DNA of 64,000 nucleotides. Origin: Arthonia radiata. Its lineage: Eukaryota > Ascomycota > Arthoniomycetes > Arthoniales > Arthoniaceae. Within the stretch, counting starts at the first letter, position 1; each line of letters starts with the position of its first letter. Under the pieces are notes generated by a model. That model worked only from the letters and a program-made list of their open reading frames with translations, was not told the origin of the DNA and did not search any database. The translations under genes and the position numbers were made by a program. Positions 1-12,100 of this stretch are shown piece after piece. Where the stretch lies: NCBI GenBank assembly GCA_002989075.1, contig PSQN01000017.1, positions 310,001 through 374,000 of the forward strand, written 5' to 3'.

Positions 1-2279
1 GACAGACAGATAGAACAAACAAATTAAACACTAGAGTAATATCTCTAGGTATATATTAACTACTAGTAGAATAACTAAGTATAATTACTACTAGTAGCGT
101 AAGCTACGTATAATAATACAAAGAATAATATAACTAAAATAGCTCTGTTCTACGTCTTATATAGCTATTACCCTTTTTAGGGCAGGTAACTACAAAATAC
201 TACTAAAAACGAAATAGCTATACAGATAGCTATAAGTATAAAAACCCTGTACTAGTAGTTAAAATCTAACAGCAAGTTTATTAATAAACAAACAAGAAAA
301 TAGTATAATAAGTTAAGAACTATTCCGAATGTAAGTATAAAAGAAGGGAAAAGAGCTTACTTACTTATAAGAAACTTAAAAACTATCAGACTAAGCAAGA
401 AACTTAATTGTACTAAGACAAAACTGTTTAAAATCTTATAGCAATTAAGATTCGTAACATTTAAACTTAAACTCCTAAAGATAATAAGAATATATTGTAT
501 ATTCTATGTAGCGCTATTAAAACTAGCCTACTTCTAAGAAGTAGAACAACCTAACCTAGAAATCCTTTCTAATAATTAAGAACCTAAGTATAAGGTTAAA
601 ATAATTTAAACTTATAAATAATCTTGAGGCAAACGATAGTATCTTATAAAATAGAAAGAATATTCTAAATATGAGAATTAATAGGAACCGGAATAAAACC
701 TAGCTAACTATAAAGATACTATTTAACGATATTGAAACTAGAATATTAATTGGTCGTAGCGTTATTAATACTCTAATCTACTATTTAGTACGCTATGCCG
801 GTATCTAGGTTACCTATAAACAAACTAGCTTACTATATTAGTAGCCTACTACCTAACTTTAGGTATAGATTATTATAAAAATCTATACTTAGGCTACTTA
901 ATATATCTACAATATTACTACTAGATATAGCTATTAGCTATTCTTTCTTAAACAATATATTATTCTAATCTATTTTATTCTGTATCTAGATATATAACCT
1001 TTTAAGCTCCTTCTCTAAATCTATAACTACTACTTTAATAGCTTTGTGCTACCTTTTTGCTATACAAACAACTTCCTTCTCTTCTACTAAACGCTTATAT
1101 TGCCTCTAGAGGGTATTTAATACCTATAAGTACTAAGAACGGATACTCTAAGCTAAATAAGTTGAAACCGACTAAATAGACATTAGACTAGAGACTAACT
1201 ATTTACTAACGATAGACAAACGTTATATAACTTCTTATTGCGAATATATATAAAGTATAACGCCTTCCTAGATTTTAGTATATACTTCTTATCTAAATAG
1301 AGACAATAAAAATATAGAGGTATCTCTCGACTATAAACTTTAGTAAGAACAATATTAATCTTAAGCACTTTATTAGCGTTAGGAGCCTTCTTAACTTTGA
1401 ATATAACAACTTATAGAACTAGATCTACTATAGAGTAACAATAAGGTTTTAATGTCTCTAGGGCCGTTAAGAACAACTAGCTTTAAAGAGGGAACCTTAT
1501 ATTACAATCTTACTATATTAGGCTAGTATAAGGCTAAGCGCAGCTAGCCTTATTAGAGTATTATATAGTATATCTAATAACTCCAATATAGCAATGTTAG
1601 TAACGTCGCTATATTATAATAGAATCCTAACTACGCGACAAAGAGATTGTTAGGACCATTAAATATAGAGAAATATATCTTTATACCTTAGACTATATAC
1701 CTAGACTAATAGCCGACCTTAGAATAGACTTTAGTCTATTAACTTAATATTTAAATATAAGTTTCTTAACTATATTTAGGTAATATACTTTACCTTCTAT
1801 CTATTCTAATTAAGCCCCTCTTACCCTCTATAATCTATTTTACCTCTTCTATCTTTTAGTCTTTAGTATACAAGATACCTACTATTAAGGTTAATAAGTA
1901 TACAAGGTAAGTACGCCTTAGTTTGGTTCTCCTAGCGACTAGCGTTATACCTATATAAGACAATAAATAGAAAGTACGATAAAGATAGCAGATTGCATCT
2001 AGATCGAGGGTAATCCTTCTTAAGAAGAAAGATAGTTATAATATATAAACGTTCTAATAGCGAATTAAGATAGAATGTTGCCTATTTAGGAAGGCTGCGA
2101 TCCTAGAAGGATATCTTTCCTCTAGTAGATGTATCCCTTTCTAGTCTCCTTATTAATTAGCTTAAACATTAGTAGAGCCTATTTGGGCCCTTTTTGCTAT
2201 CTAACTGCTTTCTGCCTTATATCTAGATTATACTATCGGTCTATAGATAGAATAAAGTAGATATTTTCTGTTTTATTTT
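1..2279. other. Unresolved AT-rich relic left of the older Gypsy piece
   Basis: This stretch has the same TpA-rich composition as the rest of the block. By position it should hold the 3' part (integrase C-terminus, 3' LTR) of the older minus-strand Gypsy element, but I cannot see a matching LTR in this window. Between about 1750 and 2230 the plus strand looks faintly like decayed coding sequence. The family cannot be named from what is visible. Confidence 0.4.
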
Positions 2280-2594
2280 TAATTGTTGTATTAAGAATAT
2301 CTAAAATTATAAGACAAATTTTTAGTCTCTGTCTAAGACAATTACTTATAGTTAACTATAGTTAGCTAAAATAATCTAAAGAAACATATATACTAATTGT
2401 TCTAAGTTACTAGCTTCCTTATAAGATATAAAGTATACGTATTTCGTTAGTTTATTGTATATAACTAAAATAGTATTATAAGTTACTCTTATAAATAGAT
2501 CCTTAGAAAGTAGTAATTTAATAATAAAGTCTAGTAAGACTATATACTATAGCCTCTTAGGCGTCTCTAGTAGTTATAGTTTACTATATAGTAA
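2280..2594 (-). mobile_element. Older Ty3/Gypsy relic, left piece (integrase region)
   Basis: This piece resembles, on the minus strand, the integrase region of the younger element at about 4,860-5,110, sharing for example the words GTCTCTGTCTAAGA and AATAAAGTCTA. It stops exactly at the ATATC target site of the younger insertion and resumes at 10183, where the next part of integrase (the zinc-binding N-terminal region) follows in the expected order. It is a broken fossil with many breaks, older than the element that split it. Confidence 0.65.
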
Positions 2595-2599
2595 ATATC
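2595..2599. repeat. Target-site duplication, left copy (ATATC)
   Basis: The five bases ATATC directly abut the left LTR and are repeated directly after the right LTR at 10183-10187. A 5-bp duplication is normal for Ty3/Gypsy integrases. Confidence 0.85.
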
Positions 2600-3273
2600 T
2601 ATAACGCCGGACGGCCGTAACCGCTTTGCTTGGTCTTATTCTATACTAAGGGTAATATAGTCTAGTTAAGAGAGACTACAGTAAGTCTATTAATAGACAT
2701 TTAACTCTAGAGGGGAGGTTAAGGAAGTAAGAGACAAACTATAAGTCTTAAATAAGAGACTTAGCCGATAATATAAACAAGCTAGAAGGATTATACTAAG
2801 GCTACATAGAAAAGCTCTTTAAGGACTTAGTCGCTCTATTTATACGCCGACATAGCTATAGGGTCCTACCTTACGCTAATACTTATAAGAGTTGCTCGTA
2901 GCTTACTAGTTGCGTTATAGTAAGAAGAACTAATTAGGTTTAATACCTTAAAGTTAATATTAAACAATAATATTAATTCTAAATCTAAATTTATAGATAT
3001 CTATCTACTAAGGTAAATAGCTATCCGATCTATATAGTCTATAATATAGCTCGTACTTTAAGTTTACTAGAGCTATTAGAGTTACTAGACGTCTAGTACG
3101 TCTAGTATATCTTGTTAGGTACGTATTTTACTAGTGCTACTAGACGTATTAGACGTCTGTTTTGTCTAATGTGTCTAGTTAGTTACGTAACTTCTTAGCT
3201 ATAATTAGTTTCTATTGTACTCGTATAATACTAGCTATAGCAGGTTAGATTAAACTTACGCTATATTCTAATA
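2600..3273 (-). repeat. 3' LTR of the Gypsy element
   Basis: This 674-bp segment is repeated at 9509-10182 in the same orientation with no obvious length change. Over the first roughly 110 aligned positions I counted about a dozen differences, all transitions. Element-sense ends are TGTTAGG-like and CGTTACA-like, allowing for RIP. Confidence 0.9.
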
Positions 3274-3290
3274 TTAGCCCCTCTCTAGAG
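3274..3290 (-). other. Probable polypurine tract beside the 3' LTR
   Basis: Immediately inside the 3' LTR the minus strand reads AGAGAGGGGC, the purine run expected where plus-strand synthesis is primed in LTR elements. The position fits; the function is inferred. Confidence 0.6.
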
Positions 3291-3479
3291 TTAATTCGTC
3301 CTTAATTAACCTTTCGACTTTAAAAGGCTGTCTGCTTCCTGTTTTCTTTAGTTGTATTGTAAGTTGCTTACTATACCTTTCTCAAAGATTCCTGCTAAGC
3401 TCGTTATTTAGGGTTGTATATCTAAGCCTCGGAAACCTTGCTCTACTATAGATCTTAAATAAGCTATTTAGCGTTCTTA

Positions 3480-4100
3480 AATTGTTAACTAGCTTATTGT
3501 ATTTAGTATGCCTCCTTATTCTAACTATTCCTGTCTAAATAAGAGTTGTTAGCTAGTATTAGGGGACGCTACCTACGCTCCTTATATAAGATCTAGTATA
3601 GTGTATAATATTTATATAACAAAAAAGAATAGTTAGTTTATATCTAGGTCGTACTACTTTCTTGGCTAATTTATTTTAGTTAACTTTCTTTAAGAGCGTC
3701 GTAAGAAGCTTTAAAAAAAGTATTGTAAAGTTAAAGAGAAGGAGCGTTAAAGGAAGAGAAAGAGAATTTAGAAGGATACTAATTCTTAACTTTGTTTATT
3801 AGATATAGATAATAAGATAGCTGTAGTTAAGCGCGATACAGTAGATTGTACTCGTCGGGATGTCTTAATGTATGCTAAGGAGAATTTAGCTCGGTAGGAT
3901 AGGTCGTAGGTTACTAGTACTGGTCTAGAGTTCTTAGCTAAGGGTTCTACTGTTAGTAACTTAGATTCTACTGTTAGTCTTAACGTTTCTTTAGAACTTT
4001 ACGATAATTCTTAGTACCGTTGGTTGTTCTAGTAGCGTAGCTTCTTTCTTTGTTATATTAGATTTGTTTGGTAATAGTCCTTCGTAAGTTCCTTTAATAG
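3480..4100 (+). pseudogene. Relic reading frame antisense to pol, inside the Gypsy element
   Basis: About 1.4 kb separates the integrase remnant from the 3' LTR, more than a typical integrase tail needs. Within it the plus strand, opposite to gag-pol, keeps a coding-like character over roughly 600 bp, with a Lys/Arg/Glu-rich centre. It is broken. Extra antisense frames between pol and the 3' LTR are known in some plant Gypsy lineages such as Grande. Whether this is such a frame, a captured gene or chance is open. Confidence 0.35.
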
Positions 4101-4699
4101 GTTTTCTACTGGTTTCTATATGTTTTCTGATTCTAAATATTCTTTCTATTTTACAAGATAGGATAATTTATCCTAGGTCCGTTTGTATCCGAGTATTCGT
4201 TCTACTTAATATATGTTATCTAAGTTAGATACCTCTACTTTTTCCTGGTTTACTATTAGTACTTCTTCTGGTGCTAATTTAAGGAGTAGTTTATAGAAGA
4301 CATTGTATATACGTATCGTTAGTAGTAGTTCTAACTTAAAGGTAAGTAGTCTTAGTATTTTTACGATTCTAAACAGTCCAAGTTTTATATAATCGAGCTT
4401 ACTATATAGTTGATCTGTCTTAATATATCGTCTATAGAGATAAATAGTGCCCCCCTCTTTAAGATCTAGTCCCTTAGATCTAAATTTATTCGCTGTGTTT
4501 CTTATACTTTCTAATATCTATTTAAGTTCGATTTTTATATAATTATAGATAATCTTTCTATGTTTATAGAGAATATTAGCGAGTTTCAAATTTATAGCTT
4601 AAATTCTAGCGTTTTTAGTTAATGTTAGGTATTGCCTATAGTTAACGTAAAAGGGTGTCTCTCTAATAGTAGTTGCGCTATTATTATATATAAATATCG

Positions 4700-7600
4700 C
4701 TAACGGTAGTAATTACGTCTATATTAGTTATAAGTAGTTAACATATGCTTGTAAAAACTATTTAAGCGTTTAGTTTAGTCTTTCTGTTTGTCTATTAGTT
4801 TGTAGGCAAAAACTTATTAATAGTTTTCTTTTTGTTCCTATAAGTTTTAGAGTTGTATCCTAAAATTTTAAAGTAAATAGCCGGTCTCTGTCTAAGATAA
4901 TCTCCTTAGATGCTCTATATTGCGTAATAATATATTTATACAAAAGAAATGCTGTTTCTTGGGCTGTCGCGTATTTATAAGTAGAGATAAAATATCTATA
5001 CTTTGTAAATCGATCTACAATAACAAATATTGTATCGTAATTAGCCGTGTTTCCTAGTTCCGATAATAGTAGTAAGTTAGTAATAAAGTCTATAGTTAAC
5101 AAGGACTATAGTTCGTTAGGGATTTATAATAGTTGTAATAGGCTATAAGGCTTGTATCTCTCTAACTTAGTTCTCTTATAGATATTGCATTTTTAGATAA
5201 AGTTTGTAATTTTTGTTTGTAGCTTTGATATAAAGTACGTTCTTATTAATTTTTCTATTATAGTTACTATTCCTCTATAGCCCTCTTTATAGGCTTTCTA
5301 GATAACTATCTCTTGTATATTATATAGAATATAGATCTTTTCCTTAAAGGTTTTAAGTCTATTCTCTTCTTTAAGTCGTATGTCTTGCGCTATTCGATTC
5401 TTCTTATACCTCTATATTAGTTCTTATCTTTATAACTAATTCTCGATTTTTATTATTACTCAGAGACTATTGACTCGGTTAGGTTTAAGCGTACTATCTA
5501 TACTTTCTTGCAGAATTGTATATAAGACTTATATTTTGTTTACTATATAGTCTAATCTTCGACTAAGAGCGTCGGCTCTTTAATTTTCTAATCTCTTTTA
5601 ATATATAATCTGTATGTCGAATACTACTAATTCTTCTAATTATCTTACTTGCCTTCGGTTAAGAACCTTAGTTATTATAAACTGTGTTAGGTTCTTATAG
5701 TTAGTAATAATATATATTTAGTGCTTAGATATTGTATAGTAGTGTTTCTAGTGTTTAAGTAATTGGACGATTAACAGTAGCTCCTTATTGTAAATATCGT
5801 AATTGAGTTTTGGTGCTGTTATCGTTCTTGAGTAAAATGCTACTAGGTATAGTATATTCTTGTCGTCTAGTTAGCTTAATACTAATTCAATCGCGTAGTC
5901 GGATGTATCTGTCTCTATAGTAGTTAGTTTGTTATAGTTAAAGGTCGTTAGAACTAGTATAGACGTAAAGTACTGCTTTAATTTCTAAAACGCGTTCTAT
6001 TAATTCTTTCCCTATACGAAGGGTAAATCTTTTTATATAAGTCTTGTAAGCGGTAAGACTACTCTAGAGTATCTATTAATAAATCTCTTATAGAAGTTTT
6101 TAAAGCTAAAAAAGGACTATATTTCCTTTATATTTTTTAGAGTAGGCTACTTGAGTATAGCTTTTACCTTGTCCGGTAATATTTTAATTATACTAAGCTA
6201 AATAATATATCCTAAGAAGTTAGTTTTTTATATATAAAACTTATACTTCTAGAGCTTAATATAAAGGTTATATTTATTTAGCTACTTTAATACCTATACA
6301 ACGTATTGCTTATATTCCTCTAGCGTCCTAGAGTAGATAATAATATTGTCTATATATACTATAATAAACTCGTTAAGGTACTTTTTTAGTATATTATTGA
6401 TATATTGTTAAAAGGTTGCTGGTACATTTACTAATCTAAAAGGTATAACGAGGTATTTATAGAGGCTAAAAGGCGTCTTTTAAGCTATTTTCTACTCGTC
6501 TCCTTCTTATATCTAGATTAAGTTATATACTCCGCGAAGGTCTATTTTTGTAAACTATTAGGCTTCTTAGAGGGAGTCTATTTTATTATTAATAAGTAGT
6601 AGAGGGTGTCCGTCCTTCTTTGTTATAGAATTTGTTAGTCGATAGTCGATAACCGGTCGGAGCTTATCTCCTTTCTTAGGAACAAAGAATAGGGAGCATC
6701 TAAATAGAGCTTCCGATTTTCTAATAAATCCTTTCTTCTCAAGTTTTTTAACGTATATTTTATATTTGTCTCGGTAGTTTAGTCTTATTAAGTATAATTT
6801 CGTGCCCTTAGGATTTAAGTTGGGTAGGAACTTAATCTTATAGTCCTATAGCGTATATTTTAGTAACTTATTATTAGCTTCTTCCTTAAAAACTTATTTA
6901 TATTGCTAGTAATCCTTAGGTAATACTAGATAAGAAGTATCAAGGCTTGTTAGTTTAGCTACTTCTCTTATCTAGGTACGCTCTCTACGTACTTTAGTGT
7001 AGTAGGTTAGTATAGCCTTTGCTAACTCGTCGATAGTCTCTTCTTATAGATTTTCTATAGACAAAATAGTCCGGTATTATCTTACTTCCTATCTAAGGAA
7101 TAACGTTAGTACGTTCCTTTATTATAGTATATATTAATTTAGAAAGGGTGTTCCTAGAATTGCCTAATATGCTTCGGTATTGGTAACGTTCAATGTAATT
7201 TTTTCTTAAAATTTTGCTGTTCTTATAATAGTTCTAACTTTATATATAATGGCGCCGTTTTAATATATATTTTTAGATCTGTTTACGACTTATAGATTGT
7301 ACAGGGATCCTTTTTTGTATTGTTTTTCTTAAATTTTAGATACTGTATTAAAGTAGATAAAATTTCCTGTTGCTCCTAAATCGATTATAATAGTAACTAG
7401 TATTCTGTTAAGTAGCGCTCTTATACGTTCCTGTCTAAGGTATAACTTCTAATTTTCTAGTAATAAATAGATAATTTTCTACATTAATTGTCTGAATAGG
7501 AAGTTAGTTGCCGTCGTCCTCGTTCTTCTCTAAGTCTATAGACAGTATAGTCGTTTCCTAATAGTATCGAGTACGTATATCTCTATATATTGTGCTAATT
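4700..7600 (-). pseudogene. Gypsy pol remnant (protease, RT, RNase H, integrase)
   Basis: The longest surviving minus-strand stretch (4860-5102) is recognisable as retroviral-type integrase core, with a DFIT start and an IVDRFTKY motif typical of Ty3/Gypsy elements. Upstream in element sense lie an RNase H remnant (about 5,450-6,000), a reverse transcriptase remnant (about 6,000-6,900) and a weakly visible protease region (about 7,100-7,600). Boundaries are approximate. The gene is a broken fossil. Confidence 0.8.
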
Positions 7601-7899
7601 AGCAATAACCTGTCTTCTAAAGGTTTTGTCGGTATCTAAGTATCCACTAAACTGTTTGATTGATACTCGAAACTCTTTGTTAATATAGATTGTTCGTACT
7701 ACGTACTACCCTAGGAAAACTACTATTTCTGTTGCTATATTAATAAGAATATTATTAAGGCGTAGTACTAGTTCGTAGCCTTCTACGAACCTTAGTCTAT
7801 TAATAAGTAACTATATTCTTGCTCGGGCTTCTAGGTCCTATAAGTATAACCTAGCCGTTTATAATTATAATATTGTATCCGTATAGTTAGGTTGTTCCT

Positions 7900-9480
7900 C
7901 GTCTTCTTCGGATAATAATACTAATTCCTCTTCTTGCGCTTACTGCTCTATAGCTATAAGGGCTTATAACTTGTCGATCTCTTAATTATTGCTAGATTTA
8001 TTTATAGCTGCGAGTCGTATAAGCTATTATAGAGCTTTAATGTTGTATTCTTTAAGTTCTTAAAGTTCTTGTTTCTAGTTGCAAGCTAACGCTATTGAAG
8101 GCTACTTATAGTAATTTTCTTGTAGCGGAATCTAATTTTAGTCAATTTCTTTAATTAGAACTATATTATATATGTTCTTTAGGTTAATTCTTAGTTTCTA
8201 GCTAGCAATCTTTTCTAATGTTAGTTTAGCTAGTACTAAAAGGAAGGTTAATAAATTCTTAGGATTCTCTATTATATAGACTTTAAGTTGCGCTAGCGCT
8301 TTGACTATGTTTTTCTTGTTATATCCGTCTTGTTTAAGAGCATAGAGCTTCTTAATCGGGCTTTTCTATTTAAATTTACATTTAGCTACTCTATAACCTT
8401 CTTTGCCGCAATAGAGGTAGAGGTTGTTAGCAAGTTAATACTTTTATTTCTTTTCCGAAAGTTTTTTATATTTCTTTTAACTAGTTTACGGTCCTTTTTT
8501 CTAGAGCGCATTAAGATCTATAGGTTCGGTACGACGGTTGTCGTAGCGATAGTAGGACGTATTTGGTATCTAACTAGGCTGTTTACTAGTCTGTTTACGT
8601 TTCTGCTTGTAGAGTCTTCGATTAAGTCTCGTTGCTTAAGACTTAATGTTTGTAAGTCGTTCTACGTATTTCTTATATAATATAAGCTTTTTTATCTCCT
8701 TATTAAGTCCTTTATAGAACTAGACTACTAAGGCTTCTTCGTCGAATTCTATAATATAAGCGTACGTTATAAACTTAGCTACATACTATATTACTAATAT
8801 ATTACCTTATTTGAATCCTTTAAGCTTATATTATACTTTAAGCTTTTAGTTTCCTCCTCCGTATATGTCTTTGAGCATTATAGTAAACGCTATATATAAT
8901 CTAAATATCTGTTTTATTTCTTTCTTTGCTTCGCTGCTATTGTTAAGATAGTTATTAAGGAGTAGTAAGAACTATAGAAGTGTATCTCTATGTAGGTATA
9001 ACCCTATATAGATTACCTTCTTTATATCGGTAGCTAGCTTCTTTTACTTGTTAATAAGATTAATTCGATATAGGCTAAGAAATATTTGTAGAGACTGTCG
9101 GTCTCCCTAGAATTCTGGTATCTTAATATTATTGTTTCTACGTACTATAGTAATATCTTTATCTTAAGGTATATTAGTCCTTTAAGGTTAGTTTAAAGAT
9201 TCTAATTAGTTTATTACTTTCTTAAGAAGGTCCTCTAGAATTTGTTTAAGAGTGTCTAAGATGCTTAACTTGTACGTTTGTAATGCTGCTTGCTTTTTTA
9301 TTTGTCTACCCTTTTTATATAACGAGATTAGTACACTTTATACAGAGGTTAGACTAGATAACTGTTGTTAAGAGACCCTTAGTTATTCTTTCTCTAAAGA
9401 ACTATGTAAGGAATTATTTTCTAATAGAGTCTTGTTTCTAAATAAGTTAGTTATAAGAATAGTAGTATATACCTTAGTTT
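7900..9480 (-). pseudogene. Gypsy gag remnant
   Basis: A CCHC zinc-knuckle signature is still readable on the minus strand near 8,380-8,430, followed in element sense by the protease region. The remaining gag length up to the 5' LTR fits a Gypsy gag. A long plus-strand open frame at 8330-8680 is the shadow of this region. Broken fossil. Confidence 0.65.
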
Positions 9481-9508
9481 ATTAATTGCTTAAGGCGATC
9501 TATAAAAG

Positions 9509-10182
9509 TATAACGTCGGGCGGCTATAACCGCTTTACTTAGTCTTATTCTATACTAAGGGTAATATAGTCTAGTTAAGGGAGACTATAGCAAGTCTATT
9601 AACAGACATCTAACTCTAAAGAAGAGATTAAGGAAGTATAGAACAAACTATAAGTCTTAAACAAGGGACTCAGCTAGTAATATAAATAAGCTAGGAGGAT
9701 TATACTAAGGTTATATAGAAAAGCTCTCTTAGAACTCGGTCGCTCTATTTATACGCCGACGTAGCTATAGAGTTCTACCTTACGCTAATACTTATAAGAG
9801 TTGCTTGTAGCTTACTAACTGCGTTATAGCAAGAAGAACTTATTAGGTTTAATACCTTAAAGTTAATATTAAACAATAATATTAATTCTAAATTTAAATT
9901 TACGGATATCTATCTATTAAGGTAAATAGCTATTCTAGCTATATAGTCTGTAATATAGCTCGTACTCTAGGTCTACTAGAACTACTAGAGTTACTAAACG
10001 TCTAGTATATCTAGTATATCTTGTTAGTTACGTATTTTGCTAGTACTACTAGACGTATTAGACGTCTATCTTATCTAGTACATCTAGTTAGTTATATAAC
10101 TTCTTGGCTATAATTAGTTTCTGTTGTGCTTGTATAATACTAGCTATAGTAGGTTAGGTCAAACTTACGCCGCATCCTAACA
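9509..10182 (-). repeat. 5' LTR of the Gypsy element
   Basis: Direct copy of 2600-3273 with the same length of 674 bp. The element-sense start is TGTTAGG. It is flanked on its outer side by ATATC. No clear tRNA primer-binding site was recognised just inside it. Confidence 0.9.
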
Positions 10183-10187
10183 ATATC
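10183..10187. repeat. Target-site duplication, right copy (ATATC)
   Basis: Matches 2595-2599 exactly and abuts the outer end of the right LTR. Confidence 0.85.
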
Positions 10188-12100
10188 TTAGATACTTAGT
10201 CTTTATGTATATATTATATTCTTAAATATGTTTCTTAATATAATGTTAGATTTTTAGAATATAGTAGGTTTCTATAATCTTTTTAATAATATTATTGATA
10301 TCTTTATATCCTTTCGTTAGGGTATTATAAAAGTTACTAATAATATATTAGATTAGATTCCTTAGAATATAGATTTTGCCTTAAAATTTGTAATAGCTCT
10401 TATTATTCTTAGTTAATTCTAGGTATCGTTTCTTGTTTTCCTAGTAGATCTTAGATTCGTTTAGAATATCTAGAAATTAGCTGTCTAGTTTAATAATAAA
10501 CTTAGTTATTATAGTTAACTAGTTATATTTAATCTTATTATTATATTCTTAAAATATTGCGTACTTAACATATTCCTTATTATCAAGGTAATCTAAACCT
10601 CGGCTTAGAGTATCGGCTTTATTATTCTTAGAACCCTTCTTATAGATAATAATAAAGTTATATAGAGCTATAGTTTCTAACTATCTAACTTATTTATAGT
10701 TAAGTTTCTTTATTATTATAAAGTAAGTTAAGTTCTTATAGTCTATATATATTATAATTATATAGTTTACTTCTTCTAAATAAGCTCGCTATATCTCGAA
10801 TACTGCTATAATAACTAAAAGCTCTTTATTATAAATATTATAGTTCTATTTTATAAGTAATATTTTCTTTAAGTAGAAAGCTACTAGTTTAAGCTTCCTT
10901 TTCTTATTATTTTAACTTATATATACTCTAATTATATAGTCTAATACGTCTATTTTTATAATAATTAGTAGGTTAGGGTTAAATATTGCTAGTATAGGTC
11001 TAATCTTAAAAGCTTTCTTAAGCTCTTTAAATACTAATTGTTCTTTTTATATTTAGAAGACTTCTATCGATAATTTTATCTATTAAGACAGTAGTACTAT
11101 AATTCGGCTAAAGTTAGATATTTATTGTCTATAATAGTTAGTAAAACTAAGGAACTATTGTAATTATTTTATATTCTTTAGTATAGGCTAAGTTAAAATA
11201 GATTAAATCTTTAAATCTTCTATTTAGAGACCGTACTTAGTAATTATAAATCTAAGAAATTTAATAGATTGTTAGTAAAACTAGGTTTTCTTAATATTAA
11301 TTTATAAATTAGTACGTACTAATCTTTCTAATATCTTTTTAATATATTATTTATATTTTTCTAGTATACGGCTATATATTAGGATATTGTTTAGATAAGT
11401 AGTTATAAATATATCTAGGTAATTACTAAGTGTGTTGTTAATTAGTTTCTAAAATAATGCTAGTACATTTATTAGCTTAAAGAGTATAATATAATACTTA
11501 AAAAGTCTATATCTAGTATAGAAGGTTATTTTCTATTCTTTATCTTTCTTTATATAAATTAGGTTATAGGCTCCTTATAGATTAAACTTAGTAAACTATT
11601 ATACGTTATATAATTAGTCTATTATTTTATCGATATATAGTAAGGGATACTAATTTTTAATAGTTACTCTATTTAACTGTCTATAGTTTATATAGAGTTA
11701 TAGTTTACTATTCTTTTTTAATATAAAGAGTATTAGATATCTAGCTAGTAGTATTAATTTTTAAATAAAGCTTTTCTTAAGGTTCTTATTAAGATAGTTG
11801 TAGAGCGCTTAATTCTCTACTTTTAATAGAGAGTATATTAGACCGAATGTTAGTATTTTATCTTCTTATAAAGATATTGTATAATCCTATAGTTTATATT
11901 CTAAGAGAGCTAAGTTTGGCTTAGCTTTCTTAAATAGATATTAGAATTACTTATATTTCTCTAGTATTTTAGTAATTAACTAAGTACTTGTTATTATATA
12001 GAATTGTTAACGTATAGTTGTCTCTTATTTATACTTATATATAGTTAGCTATAAATAAGATACTACGTTAAACTTCTCTTATAGAATATCTAAGTATTAG
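10183..12100 (-). mobile_element. Older Ty3/Gypsy relic, right piece (integrase N-terminus to RT)
   Basis: Read on the minus strand, this piece continues the integrase broken off at 2594, followed by RNase H (near 10,560-11,000, similar to 5,520-6,000 in the younger element) and reverse transcriptase (active-site region near 11,380-11,420). It is clearly a different copy or family from the younger element, since the similarity is patchy. It is decayed with many breaks. Its gag and 5' LTR are not evident. Confidence 0.65.

Larger units (their letters stand above)
2600..10182 (-). mobile_element. Ty3/Gypsy LTR retrotransposon, full-length fossil
   Basis: The element is 7,583 bp long, with 674-bp direct repeats at both ends and a 5-bp target duplication. 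Coding remnants read on the minus strand, in the order gag (with a CCHC zinc-knuckle signature near 8,400), protease, reverse transcriptase (active-site box near 6,350-6,380), RNase H and integrase (about 4,700-5,400). Integrase downstream of RNase H defines the Ty3/Gypsy order. The outline is complete from end to end, but the coding part is heavily decayed with dozens of breaks, in keeping with RIP. It is younger than the Gypsy relic it interrupts. No age in years can be given, because RIP inflates LTR divergence. Confidence 0.9.

Noticed and set aside
8330-8680. 116-residue plus-strand open frame in the repeat block
   Set aside because: It is the antisense shadow of the Gypsy gag zinc-knuckle region; its hydrophobic composition comes from the complement of Lys/Glu-rich codons.
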